NCBI RefSeq assembly: GCF_003260275.1
Contig: NZ_QJHB01000003.1
Span: 124,001-188,000, forward strand
Direction of reading: 5' to 3'
DNA: 64,000 nt
DNA from: Homoserinimonas sp. OAct 916
GTDB taxonomy: Bacteria > Actinomycetota > Actinomycetes > Actinomycetales > Microbacteriaceae
The notes beneath the pieces are model-generated. The model searched no databases and was not told the origin of the DNA. It saw only the letters and a program-made list of their open reading frames with translations. Position numbers and translations under genes: made by a program. This document shows, piece after piece, positions 18,215 through 26,212 of this stretch (its first letter is position 1; every line of letters begins with the position of its first letter).

Positions 18215-18781
18215 ATGGAATGGCTGATCCCTGTACTCATCGTTGTTGCACTCGTTCTGATCATTGGTATTTACCTGTGGTCCACATACAACGGGTTGGT
18301 GACGCTCAACGTTCGCGTTGATGAGGCATGGAGTGACATCACGGTGCAGCTCAAGCGGCGTGCTGATCTGATCCCCAACCTGATCCAAGCGGTCAAGGGC
18401 TATGCGGCGCATGAGAAGGGCGTGTTCGAGTCGGTCACGCGGGCCCGGGCAGAGACGCTGTCGGCGCAGGGGCCGGTCGAGGCCTCCGCCGCCGAGAATC
18501 ATATGCAGCAGGCGTTGAAGAGCATTTTCGCAGTCGCTGAGGCATACCCGCAACTGCAAGCCAGTCAGAACTTTTTGCAGTTGCAGGGCGAACTGGTCGA
18601 CACCGAAGACAAGATCCAGGCATCTCGCCGCTTCTACAACGGAGGTGTGCGCGAGTTGAACACCAAGATCAAGGTGTTTCCGAACAACATGTTCGCCAAG
18701 GGCCTGGGTTTCACCTCTCGCGATTTCTTCGAGGTGGCAGATGTCGCAGCGATCGCCGAGCCGCCACGCGTTCAGTTCTAG
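18215..18781 (+). CDS. lemA: LemA family protein
   Basis: Bitopic membrane protein of the LemA family: a hydrophobic N-terminus (WLIPVLIVVALVLIIGIYLW), then the diagnostic helical region NVRVDEAWSDITVQLKRRADLIPNLIQAVKGYAAHEKG and RFYNGGVRELNTKI...FP. Function is not established; it is commonly paired, as here, with the M48 protease HtpX 90 bp downstream, suggesting membrane-protein quality control. ATG 18215 was chosen for the hydrophobic start and a -10 hexamer 7 nt upstream. Confidence 0.93.
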   Translation: MEWLIPVLIVVALVLIIGIYLWSTYNGLVTLNVRVDEAWSDITVQLKRRADLIPNLIQAVKGYAAHEKGVFESVTRARAETLSAQGPVEASAAENHMQQALKSIFAVAEAYPQLQASQNFLQLQGELVDTEDKIQASRRFYNGGVRELNTKIKVFPNNMFAKGLGFTSRDFFEVADVAAIAEPPRVQF

Positions 18782-18871
18782 GAGTTCCGATACTCGCATG
18801 AACCACGCTCGAATCCAGCCGCCCAGGCCGGTTCGGTGGGCAACGGGTACCCGTTCACGAGTTGAGTCGAT

Positions 18872-19756
18872 ATGTACAGTGCGATAGCGCGCAACAAGCG
18901 CAACACCGTCTTCATCATCATCGTCTTTCTGGCGGTGATCGGAGGCCTGGGCTATCTCGCCAGCGTGGTCTATGCCGACCCGTGGATCACCCTGATCGTC
19001 TTTGTCGTGGCCACTGCCTATGCCCTCATCCAGTATTTCGCTGCCGACAAGCTGGCGGTGTCGATGGCCGGTGGGCACGAAATCCAGAAGGCCGACAATC
19101 CCAGGCTCTACCGGGTGGTGGAGAACCTGGCCATCACCGAGGGACTGCCGATGCCCAAGGTGTACATCGTGAACGATCCGGCGCCGAACGCGTTCGCCAC
19201 CGGGCGGGATCCGAAGTCGGCGGCGGTGGCCGCCACTTCCGGGCTGCTCGACCTGATGACCGACCAGGAGTTGGAAGCGGTCATGGCGCACGAGATGGGG
19301 CACGTCAAGAACTACGACATCCGGGTCTCCATGATCGTGTTCGGGCTGGTCGTTGCAGTCGGCTTCATCGCCGACATGTTTCTGCGCGTCGCCATCTTCG
19401 GCGGGGGGCGCAGCCGCAACAACAATGGGGGAAACCCGATCATGCTGGTGTTCGGCCTCGTCGCCATGATCATCGCTCCGCTGATTGCTGCAGTGGTTCA
19501 GGCCGCCATCTCCCGCCAGCGCGAATACCTTGCCGACGCCACCGGCGCGATGACGACAAGAAACCCGGATGCCCTCGCGAGCGCGCTGGCAAAGCTGGGT
19601 GAATACGGCCGCCCGATGAAACGGCAGAACTCAACCATGTCGCATCTGTGGATCTCTGACCCGAACCGGCCCGGCCTGATGAGCCGCATGTTCAGCACCC
19701 ACCCGCCGATCCCAGAGCGGATCGCCCGCCTGGAAAAGATCGGTCGCACCTTCTAG
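18872..19756 (+). CDS. htpX: M48 family zinc metalloprotease HtpX
   Basis: Integral-membrane zinc endopeptidase for damaged membrane proteins. Two N-terminal spans, zinc motif H140-E-M-G-H144 (AHEMGHVKN), two further spans, and the third-ligand motif REYLADATGA. Ends THPPIPERIARLEKIG as in HtpX proteins. 294 aa is normal. It lies directly behind lemA. The stop codon is repeated in a 17-bp tandem unit just downstream. Confidence 0.95.
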   Translation: MYSAIARNKRNTVFIIIVFLAVIGGLGYLASVVYADPWITLIVFVVATAYALIQYFAADKLAVSMAGGHEIQKADNPRLYRVVENLAITEGLPMPKVYIVNDPAPNAFATGRDPKSAAVAATSGLLDLMTDQELEAVMAHEMGHVKNYDIRVSMIVFGLVVAVGFIADMFLRVAIFGGGRSRNNNGGNPIMLVFGLVAMIIAPLIAAVVQAAISRQREYLADATGAMTTRNPDALASALAKLGEYGRPMKRQNSTMSHLWISDPNRPGLMSRMFSTHPPIPERIARLEKIGRTF

Positions 19757-19790
19757 CCGGCACGTCCTTCTAGCCGGTACGTCCTTCTGG
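19745..19790. repeat. Tandem array (~2.8 copies, 16-17 bp) over the htpX stop codon
   Basis: cgcaccttctagccgg (contains the TAG stop), cacgtccttctagccgg, tacgtccttctgg. The second copy reproduces the TAG. Confidence 0.85.
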
Positions 19791-19820
19791 TTGTACTGCC
19801 CATCTGACTGGCGTTGCCTG

Positions 19821-21035
19821 TCAGGCGATGGCAGCCACCTCACTGCGCAATGCAGTCGCCAGGTTGCCGCGAGCGGCCACCCACACATCGTCTGCACCCT
19901 GCCAACGGGCGGTGGCGGCCAAAACCGCGGCCAGCCGAGCTGCGGTATCCGGCGGCGCTCCAGCCTCCTGCCAGGCCGCCTGGACACGCAACACCCCGGC
20001 CTGACGATCATGCTTCAGGTCGACACGGCCCACGACCCTGTCGTCAACCAGCACCGGGAGCACGTAGTAGCCGAAGACACGTTGGGGCGCTGGCGTGTAG
20101 ATCTCGATCCGATAGTGAAAGTCGAACAAGCGCTCGGTACGTTTGCGGTCCCAGACGACGGGGTCGAATGGTGACAACAGCGCGGTGGCCTCGATGGTGC
20201 GTGGCTGCCGGGCGTCACGATGCAGCCAGGCGTTCTGCTTCCAACCGTCCACGCGCACCGGAACCAGCACTCCGGCGTCTTCGAGTTGGCGCACGGCAAC
20301 AATCGAATCGGCGATACCGAGACGAAAATAGTCAGCGAAGTCGGCGACCGTTCCGATGCCGTGGGCCCGGGCGCCGACCTCGACCAGGCGCCGGTGCGCC
20401 TCGGCGCGCGGTACATCTTGCGTGAGCAACTCCGGTGTGAACACGTGGTGCGGAAGTGCGTAGTGGCGTTCGAAACGTTCGCGACCGGCGATCACCACAT
20501 CGCCCCAGCGAAAGAGCGTCTCCAGCCCGCGCTTCACGTCAGACCAGCCCCACCAGGGCCCGCGACGCTGATTGGCATCATGCTCGATCGCACTCGCCGG
20601 TACCGGGCCGGTCGCCTCGAGTTCGGCCACCAGCCAGCCCAGCAGGGTTTCGTTCTGCCGGGCCCAGGAGTCTGCTTCGACAAGGGACCGGTCACGAAAC
20701 TCAGTCATTCGCCAACGCATCAGTGGCCACGTCTCCCGGGGCAGGAAGGAGGCCTCATGCGCCACGTACTCGATGAACCTCGGGGCTGGGCCGAGGGTCA
20801 GGCGGTCGAGATCGCCCTTGTCATAAGCGCCCAGCCGTGCGAACACCGGCAAGTAATGAGCGCGCTCGAAAACGTTGACGCTGTCAATCTGAAGCAGACC
20901 CAACTTCTCGACCATGTTGGACAATGAGCGTATCCCCGGCCGGCGTTCAGACGACGTCTGATCGTGCTGTCGGCGAAAGCCCTGCGCGGCCAGGGCTATC
21001 CGCCTGGCCAGTCGGGGTGAGATCGAGTCCGTCAC
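19821..21035 (-). CDS. Winged-helix DNA-binding protein, YcaQ-like (crosslink-repair glycosylase family)
   Basis: 404-aa protein of the HTH_42/YcaQ family, whose E. coli member unhooks DNA interstrand crosslinks as a glycosylase. It shows LGLLQIDSVNVFERAHYLPVFARLG with the family QxD-type segment, ARRIALAAQGF at the N-terminus and a C-terminal DLKHDRQAGVLRVQAAWQE. GTG 21035 is preferred to ATG 21065 because TAGAGT lies exactly 7 nt upstream, matching other leaderless genes here. Enzymatic activity in this protein is inferred by family only. Confidence 0.88.
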   Translation of the reverse strand: MTDSISPRLARRIALAAQGFRRQHDQTSSERRPGIRSLSNMVEKLGLLQIDSVNVFERAHYLPVFARLGAYDKGDLDRLTLGPAPRFIEYVAHEASFLPRETWPLMRWRMTEFRDRSLVEADSWARQNETLLGWLVAELEATGPVPASAIEHDANQRRGPWWGWSDVKRGLETLFRWGDVVIAGRERFERHYALPHHVFTPELLTQDVPRAEAHRRLVEVGARAHGIGTVADFADYFRLGIADSIVAVRQLEDAGVLVPVRVDGWKQNAWLHRDARQPRTIEATALLSPFDPVVWDRKRTERLFDFHYRIEIYTPAPQRVFGYYVLPVLVDDRVVGRVDLKHDRQAGVLRVQAAWQEAGAPPDTAARLAAVLAATARWQGADDVWVAARGNLATALRSEVAAIA

Positions 21036-21119
21036 GCTGACGACTCTAGCGCGGTGTTCCGTCATCGTTTCAGTGTCGGTGCGCGGTGATTCATGGCGCC
21101 GTCGGCATATAACCGGCCA

Positions 21120-21125
21120 TAGACT
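21120..21125 (+). promoter_or_regulatory. -10 hexamer of a leaderless promoter (AI-2E gene)
   Basis: TAGACT, 6 nt before GTG 21132. The divergent gene has TAGAGT on the minus strand (21048-21043), 7 nt before GTG 21035. Confidence 0.55.
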
Positions 21126-21131
21126 GAAACG

Positions 21132-22274
21132 GTGGAGGATCACCAGGGAGCAGGCCCCACGGCGGAGCCGGGTGAGCGCTCGCTGGTGCCACCAGGCGTG
21201 AGGGTTGCTGGCGCCTGGTCGTGGCGCATTCTGGTCATGGTCGGGGTGCTCGCCGTTCTGGTCTATACAGCGATCCAGTTCAGCCTGATCGTCATTCCGG
21301 TCATGGTCGCCATTCTCTTGGCAGCCCTCCTTGTTCCCCTGATCAATTTTCTGCAGCGCCACGGTTGGCCGAAATGGCTTGCCGTCATAGCGGTCACCCT
21401 GGGGTTCATCGTGGTGGTGACCGGACTGGTCGTTCTGATCGTCACCCAGATCACCTCCGGGATGGACGAACTCCGGGTTCAGACGCTGGCCTCCTATGAC
21501 CAATTCAAGGACTGGTTGCGCGCCCCTCCGTTTGAGCTCAGCGAGTCGCAGATCTCCGGGCTCGTCGGGGATCTGATCGCGGTCGTCCAAGGAGACCCCA
21601 ACCTGCTGTGGAACAGGGCGCTCACCCTGGGCAGCGGCGTGGGGCACTTCCTTGCCGGGTTTCTGCTGACCCTGTTCGCGACGCTGATCTTCCTGATCGA
21701 CGGCAAGGGCGTTTGGCGTTGGCTCGTGCGACTGTTCCCGAAAGCGGCACGGCCCGCGGTGGACGGAGCGGGCCAGGCCGGTTGGCGAACCATGGGAAAC
21801 TTCGTTCGAGTGCAGATCGTGGTCGCCGCTATCGACGCGACGGGAATCGCCGTCGGTGCCGCGATCCTGCAACTGCCCCTCGCCATTCCAATCGGGATAC
21901 TCGTCTTTCTGGGCTCGTTCATTCCGATCGTCGGGGCTGTTCTGACCGGAGCACTGGCAGTGTTCATCGCGTTGGTCTACCAGGGTTGGGCCATCGCGTT
22001 GGTGATGCTGGCCATAGTGCTCGTGGTGCAGCAGGTGGAGGGTCATGTGTTGCAACCGCTGATCATGGGGAATGCGGTCAAGATTCACCCGCTCGGTGTC
22101 GTGCTGGCAGTGACTGCGGGGGCGCTGGTCGGGGGAATTGCCGGGGCGCTCTTTGCGGTGCCGATCGTCGCCTCGCTCAACGCCATGATTCTTTACGTCG
22201 CCCGGGGGAGCTGGCGGGAACCAGAGCCCCCACCTCGGGCCGCGATGGAGGCGGAACCGGCCGCGGCCCCTTAG
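21132..22274 (+). CDS. AI-2E family transporter (PerM/TqsA type permease)
   Basis: 380-aa membrane protein with about eight spans and the AI-2E family loop GFLLTLFATLIFLIDGKGVW and QVEGHVLQPLIMGNAVKIHPLGV. Family members export diverse small solutes; AI-2 itself is only one reported substrate. GTG 21132 has TAGACT (21120-21125) 6 nt before it, indicating a leaderless mRNA. It is divergent from the YcaQ-like gene with 96 bp between. Confidence 0.9.
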   Translation: MEDHQGAGPTAEPGERSLVPPGVRVAGAWSWRILVMVGVLAVLVYTAIQFSLIVIPVMVAILLAALLVPLINFLQRHGWPKWLAVIAVTLGFIVVVTGLVVLIVTQITSGMDELRVQTLASYDQFKDWLRAPPFELSESQISGLVGDLIAVVQGDPNLLWNRALTLGSGVGHFLAGFLLTLFATLIFLIDGKGVWRWLVRLFPKAARPAVDGAGQAGWRTMGNFVRVQIVVAAIDATGIAVGAAILQLPLAIPIGILVFLGSFIPIVGAVLTGALAVFIALVYQGWAIALVMLAIVLVVQQVEGHVLQPLIMGNAVKIHPLGVVLAVTAGALVGGIAGALFAVPIVASLNAMILYVARGSWREPEPPPRAAMEAEPAAAP

Positions 22275-22390
22275 GGCGCGAGCGGGCGGCCGTTGATGAG
22301 AACCCGCGACCGTGACGATCCGCGATGACCACCTGACGATGATGCCCCGCTACAACCAGACAGACGACAGCGGCAGACAGACGACAACAG

Positions 22391-22450
22391 CAGTGAGATG
22401 ACAGGCAGTGAGATGACAGGCAGTGAGATGACAGGCAGTGAGATGACAGA
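22391..22450. repeat. In-frame tandem array, 4 x 15 bp, supplying four ATG starts of ilvA
   Basis: cagtgagatgacagg three times exactly plus cagtgagatgacaga. Each unit carries one ATG (22398, 22413, 22428, 22443) in the ilvA frame, encoding MTGSE repeats. Upstream sequence is a decayed cagacagacgac continuation. Confidence 0.95.
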
Positions 22451-23681
22451 GAATCCCTTTCCGGGCCCGACACTCGATCAGTTCCGGGCAGCCCGGGAAA
22501 CCGTCTACCGAGTGGCCAAGGTCACCCCGATGGACACGTCCCAATACTTGTCCGAACGGTTGGGAACATCGGTTTATCTCAAGTGTGAGAACCTGCAGCG
22601 CGGTGGATCCTTCAAACTTCGCGGAGCCTTCTATCGGTTGTCGCAACTGAATGAGGAGGAGCGTCGGCGGGGTGTGGTGGCGGCGTCGGCCGGCAACCAC
22701 GCGCAGGGTGTGGCCCTGGCGGCTCGAGAGTTGGGGATCGCCGCAACCATCTTCATGCCCGAGGGGGCGGCACTGCCGAAACTGCAGGCAACCCGGCGTT
22801 ACGGCGCCGATGTCATCCTGCAGGGGGCAACGATCACCGAGGCATTGCAGGCCGCTGCAGACTTCGCTGCCGAGACCGGGGCGTTGATCATTCCCCCGTT
22901 CGACCACGAAGACGTGGTGATCGGACAGGGCACATTGGGGTTGGAGATCCTGGACGAGATCCCCGACCTGGAGACCGTCATCGTCCCGATCGGTGGCGGC
23001 GGATTGGCGGCCGGAGTGGCCAGTGTGGTCAAACAACAGGCTGCGGCGACCGGCCGGACTGTGAAGGTCATTGGGGTGCAGGCCGAGGCCGCTGCGGCCT
23101 ACCGGCCGTCCTTACTCGCTGGAGAGCCTGTGCAGATCCAAATGGGCCCCACCATCGCTGATGGCATCGCCGTGGCGAAGCCCGGTGACCTCAACTTCCA
23201 GATGCTCGAGAAGACCGTCGACGAGATTGTCGAGGTGTCTGAAGACGAGGTGGCTCAGGCGATCCTGATTCTTTTGGAACGCACCAAATTGGTGGTGGAG
23301 GCCGCCGGCGCTGTGGGAGTTGCTGCGATCATCGCCGGCAAGGTGCACGCGGTCGGCAAGACCGTCGTCATCCTGAGCGGTGGAAATATCGACGCGTTGC
23401 TGTTGCAGCGTGTGATCAGCCAAGGCCTCGCGGCCTCGGATCGCTACCTCACGGTGCGGGTGATCCTTCCCGACCGTCCCGGACAATTGGTGCGTGTGGC
23501 GCAACTGGTCGCCGAAGCGAACGCGAATGTCGTCGAGGTGCTACACACCCGTCATGGACTGGGCGCCCAATTGAGCGAGGTGGCAATCGAATTGAGTGTC
23601 GAAACGCGCGGCGGAGACCATAAACAGCAGGTGATCGACACAATTCGTGCCGGCGGCCTCGACGTGTTCGTCGAAGAGTAG
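22398..23681 (+). CDS. ilvA: Threonine ammonia-lyase (biosynthetic-type threonine dehydratase)
   Basis: PLP enzyme deaminating threonine to 2-oxobutanoate, first step to isoleucine. PLP-lysine motif GGSFKLRGA, SAGNHAQGVA and the phosphate-binding GGGGLAAG are present, with a C-terminal ACT-like domain (YLTVRVILPDRPGQLVRVAQLV) of the ~400-aa form. The N-terminus is an array: MTGSEMTGSEMTGSE precedes MTENPFPG. The first ATG is taken because the 15-bp units keep frame, but ATG 22443 would give a conventional protein of 412 aa. Confidence 0.94.
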   Translation: MTGSEMTGSEMTGSEMTENPFPGPTLDQFRAARETVYRVAKVTPMDTSQYLSERLGTSVYLKCENLQRGGSFKLRGAFYRLSQLNEEERRRGVVAASAGNHAQGVALAARELGIAATIFMPEGAALPKLQATRRYGADVILQGATITEALQAAADFAAETGALIIPPFDHEDVVIGQGTLGLEILDEIPDLETVIVPIGGGGLAAGVASVVKQQAAATGRTVKVIGVQAEAAAAYRPSLLAGEPVQIQMGPTIADGIAVAKPGDLNFQMLEKTVDEIVEVSEDEVAQAILILLERTKLVVEAAGAVGVAAIIAGKVHAVGKTVVILSGGNIDALLLQRVISQGLAASDRYLTVRVILPDRPGQLVRVAQLVAEANANVVEVLHTRHGLGAQLSEVAIELSVETRGGDHKQQVIDTIRAGGLDVFVEE

Positions 23682-23686
23682 CGGGT

Positions 23687-23728
23687 GGGGCCGAAAGGCG
23701 TTCAGCGGGGGACGAAAGGTGCTCAGCG
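23687..23728. repeat. Direct repeat, 2 x 21 bp, over the greA stop codon
   Basis: ggggccgaaaggcgttcagcg (23687-23707) and ggggacgaaaggtgctcagcg (23708-23728), 18 of 21 identical. The second copy contains the greA stop (TGA on the minus strand, 23725-23723); the first reproduces it. Confidence 0.85.
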
Positions 23729-24217
23729 CGCCAGGTAGGTCTCCACCTTGTTGATTGACACCTGAATCTTCTTGCCGTTCGGGGCCTCGTAGCTGGCCTT
23801 GTCGCCCACCTTCAAACCGAGGATCGCGGTGCCGAGGGGGCTCTGCGAACTGTAGACGGACAAGTCGCTCTTGTCGCCGGCCATCTCGCGGTTTCCGATC
23901 AGGAATACGCTCTTGTCTCCGGCGATCGTGGCCGTGACCACCGTTCCGGGCTCGACGACCCCCTCGCTGGCAGGTGCCTCGCCAACCTCGGCGTCTCGCA
24001 GGAGGATGGTGAGCTGGCTGATCCGTGCCTCGATCTTGCCCTGCTCGTCTTTGGCCGCGTGGTAGCCGCCGTTCTCCTTGAGGTCGCCCTCTTCGCGGGC
24101 CAGTTCGATCTTCTTCGCGATATCTATGCGCCCAGCCGTCCGCAACGTCTCGAGTTCGGCGGAAAGTCGTTCGAAGGCTTCACGCGTGAGCCAGTTCGCT
24201 GGAACAGTATTGGACAC
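23723..24217 (-). CDS. greA: Transcription elongation factor GreA
   Basis: Rescues backtracked RNA polymerase by stimulating transcript cleavage. The N-terminal coiled coil carries the acidic tip in AREEGDLKENGGYHAAKDEQG; the C-terminal domain reads SPLGTAILGLKVGDKASYEAPNG, as in GreA. 164 aa, normal length. It converges on ilvA with only 41 bp between stops, occupied by a 21-bp duplication. Confidence 0.97.
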   Translation of the reverse strand: MSNTVPANWLTREAFERLSAELETLRTAGRIDIAKKIELAREEGDLKENGGYHAAKDEQGKIEARISQLTILLRDAEVGEAPASEGVVEPGTVVTATIAGDKSVFLIGNREMAGDKSDLSVYSSQSPLGTAILGLKVGDKASYEAPNGKKIQVSINKVETYLAR

Positions 24218-24289
24218 GGTGGCCTCCCTTAGGCTTCACGATCGTATGAATCAGCGCCCCGGCGGTGACCGTCAGGGCGCATCAACCCA

Positions 24290-24775
24290 TTATTCTACCG
24301 GCCAGCATCGGTAAATCAAACCGGTCACGCTCAGTTCGGTGGTGCGAACTGTCTCGGTGAAAGCGCGTGTTCGTTGGGTGGACGCGGGGATGTCCACCAC
24401 CTTCCAACCGACGATTGCGAACGATTCGTTCATCGCTTGCAGCGCGCAGGCGGCGGCCTGCCCGGGGGGCATGCTCACTTCGAAGGAGACGCTGACGGCG
24501 TGCTCTCCCAAGACTGTGTGTGCGGTGTCTCGCGCATCCACCGGGTTGGGGCTGCCGCCTGCCCACACCACCCACGCAGTGAGCACGACGACGAAACCCA
24601 CCGCTGCCAACCACCAGACGAGTCGAATCCGGCGCCCACGACCCGCACTGCGACCGTAGCGCTTGTCAAGGTCGGGGTGAGTCGAGGTGTCGAGAACGCC
24701 GCCGCCGGATGGCGGCGTGCCGGAGGAGTCAAAGTCTTCCGCGGCCTCATCGCTGACCGGGTCGGACACTCTCAT
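24290..24775 (-). CDS. DUF4307 family membrane protein
   Basis: 161-aa bitopic protein typical of actinobacteria: acidic cytoplasmic head, RYGRSAGRGRRIRL, one membrane span (LVWWLAAVGFVVVLTAWVVWA), then an extracytoplasmic domain with FEVSMPPGQAAACALQAMNESFAIVGW. Function unknown. The neighbouring mca on the opposite strand and greA on the same strand form a conserved actinobacterial block. ATG 24775 chosen for GGAG 5 nt upstream. Confidence 0.88.
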   Translation of the reverse strand: MRVSDPVSDEAAEDFDSSGTPPSGGGVLDTSTHPDLDKRYGRSAGRGRRIRLVWWLAAVGFVVVLTAWVVWAGGSPNPVDARDTAHTVLGEHAVSVSFEVSMPPGQAAACALQAMNESFAIVGWKVVDIPASTQRTRAFTETVRTTELSVTGLIYRCWPVE

Positions 24776-24886
24776 ACAACTCCAGATCGGGTTCGTTACT
24801 CTAGTGGGGGCCAGTATTGTTGACTGACATAGCCTGTCTACCATTCAAGGTTAGGCGAATACCGAAGAAGGAGTGAGACCACTCAC

Positions 24887-25753
24887 GTGTCCCTGCGAAT
24901 GATGGCGGTTCACGCCCACCCCGATGACGAATCGAGTAAGGGCGCCGCGACGTACACCTATTATCGCAGCATCGGCGCCGAAGTGATGGTGGTCAGTTGC
25001 ACCGGCGGTGAACGCGGGGACATCCTGAACGACGGGATCGAGAACCGCGCCCAGGCTGAACGTGACATCACCGGGTACCGGCGGCGGGAGATGGCACTGG
25101 CCGCGGAGGTCATGGGGATCGAACATCGCTGGCTCGGCTACGTCGACTCCGGTATGGCTCAGGAAGACGGCACACTGCCGGTGAACTCGTTCGCAGCCAT
25201 CCCGCTGCAGACCTCGACCGAACCGTTGGTGCGATTGATTCGCGAGTTCCGGCCCCAGGTGCTGATCACGTACGACGAGAACGGCGGCTACCCGCATCCC
25301 GACCACATTCGCTGCCACGAGATCTCGGTGGAGGCGTACCGGGCCGCAGCCGACCCAGACAGATACCCCGACACCGGGGACGCCTGGCAGATCAGCAAGC
25401 TCTATTACGACCGCATTTTCAATGCAGAACGAATGAACAGCGTGTACGAGCTGATGAAGGTCGAGCACCCGGACTCTCCGTTGCTCGAACAGATGGCCCA
25501 ACGACGCTCCTGGGTAGACCTGATGCCGAAGCTGGCGACCAGCCGGGTGTCGGTGGGAGAGTTCTTCGAGCACCGCGACAACGCGCTGCGGGCACACGCC
25601 AGCCAGGTGTCGCCGGATAGTTCGTTCTTCTTCTGGCCCAACGACATCCAGCGTGAGGCGTGGCCTTACGAGGACTTCCAACTCGTCGACTCAAAGGTGG
25701 AAAGTGTGCTCCCTGAAACCGACCTCTTCGCCGGTGTGAAGGACCTGTCGTGA
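24887..25753 (+). CDS. mca: Mycothiol S-conjugate amidase
   Basis: Zinc amidase that cleaves mycothiol S-conjugates to a mercapturic acid and GlcN-Ins during detoxification; it implies a mycothiol-making actinobacterium. Zinc ligands are visible in HAHPDDE (His11, Asp14) and HPDHIRCHEI (His140). FFFWPNDIQREAWPYEDFQLV near the C-terminus is typical of Mca rather than MshB. GTG 24887 is used, with an AAGAAGGAG purine tract 14 nt upstream. The stop overlaps the next gene by GTGA. Confidence 0.94.
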   Translation: MSLRMMAVHAHPDDESSKGAATYTYYRSIGAEVMVVSCTGGERGDILNDGIENRAQAERDITGYRRREMALAAEVMGIEHRWLGYVDSGMAQEDGTLPVNSFAAIPLQTSTEPLVRLIREFRPQVLITYDENGGYPHPDHIRCHEISVEAYRAAADPDRYPDTGDAWQISKLYYDRIFNAERMNSVYELMKVEHPDSPLLEQMAQRRSWVDLMPKLATSRVSVGEFFEHRDNALRAHASQVSPDSSFFFWPNDIQREAWPYEDFQLVDSKVESVLPETDLFAGVKDLS

Positions 25754-26148
25754 TCACCGCCCTCGGCATTGGTGCCGCAGGTGCGCTGCATGCGGCATCG
25801 ACGCCCCCGTCCGCGCCCACCGAGGCGCAGGCGAATCCGGGCGTGTGGGGATTCGTGATCACCTTTTTGCTCGCCCTCGCCGTGATGGTCATCATCTATG
25901 ACATGATCCGGCGAGTGCGGCGCATGAACTACCGCGCCCAGGCCCAAAAGGAGTTGGCGGATGAGGCAGCCGAAGCAGCCGAGCTGGAGGCGTTGAGCGG
26001 GCATGTCGGCACTGATGGTGCTGACGGTGCCGATGGTACTGACGGTGCCGATGGTACTGACGGTGCCGATGGTACTGACGGTGCCGATGGTACTGACGGT
26101 GCCGGCGATGCGGCGAAACCACCGAAGGCGGCTCCGCCAACGTCCTAA
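25750..26148 (+). CDS. Small membrane protein with Gly-X-Asp repeat tail
   Basis: 132 aa, translationally coupled to mca (GTGA overlap). Residues ~1-30 may be a short periplasmic or signal segment, a span lies at about 35-55 (GFVITFLLALAVMVIIYDMI), then a basic RRVRRMNYRAQAQKELADEAAEAAELEAL helix. The tail is ten Gly-Ala/Thr-Asp triplets encoded by an exact 18-bp array, followed by Lys/Pro. The first part matches the small membrane proteins often seen after mca; the acidic collagen-like tail looks like a recent expansion. Confidence 0.85.
   Translation: MITALGIGAAGALHAASTPPSAPTEAQANPGVWGFVITFLLALAVMVIIYDMIRRVRRMNYRAQAQKELADEAAEAAELEALSGHVGTDGADGADGTDGADGTDGADGTDGADGTDGAGDAAKPPKAAPPTS
26023..26103. 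repeat. In-frame coding array, 4.5 x 18 bp
   Basis: gacggtgccgatggtact repeated exactly four times (26023-26094) plus half a unit. It encodes alternating Gly-Ala-Asp and Gly-Thr-Asp triplets. Confidence 0.97.
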
Positions 26149-26212
26149 CCGGGCAGTTCATCCAGCCGGGTTGCGCAACAACGAGGCCAGTGCGAGCAGC
26201 TGGCCAGCGCGC

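Noticed and set aside
19821-22088. A 755-residue minus-strand frame fused to the YcaQ-like protein.
   Set aside because: The N-terminal 350 residues are the antisense of the AI-2E permease; the real gene begins at GTG 21035 next to a -10 hexamer.
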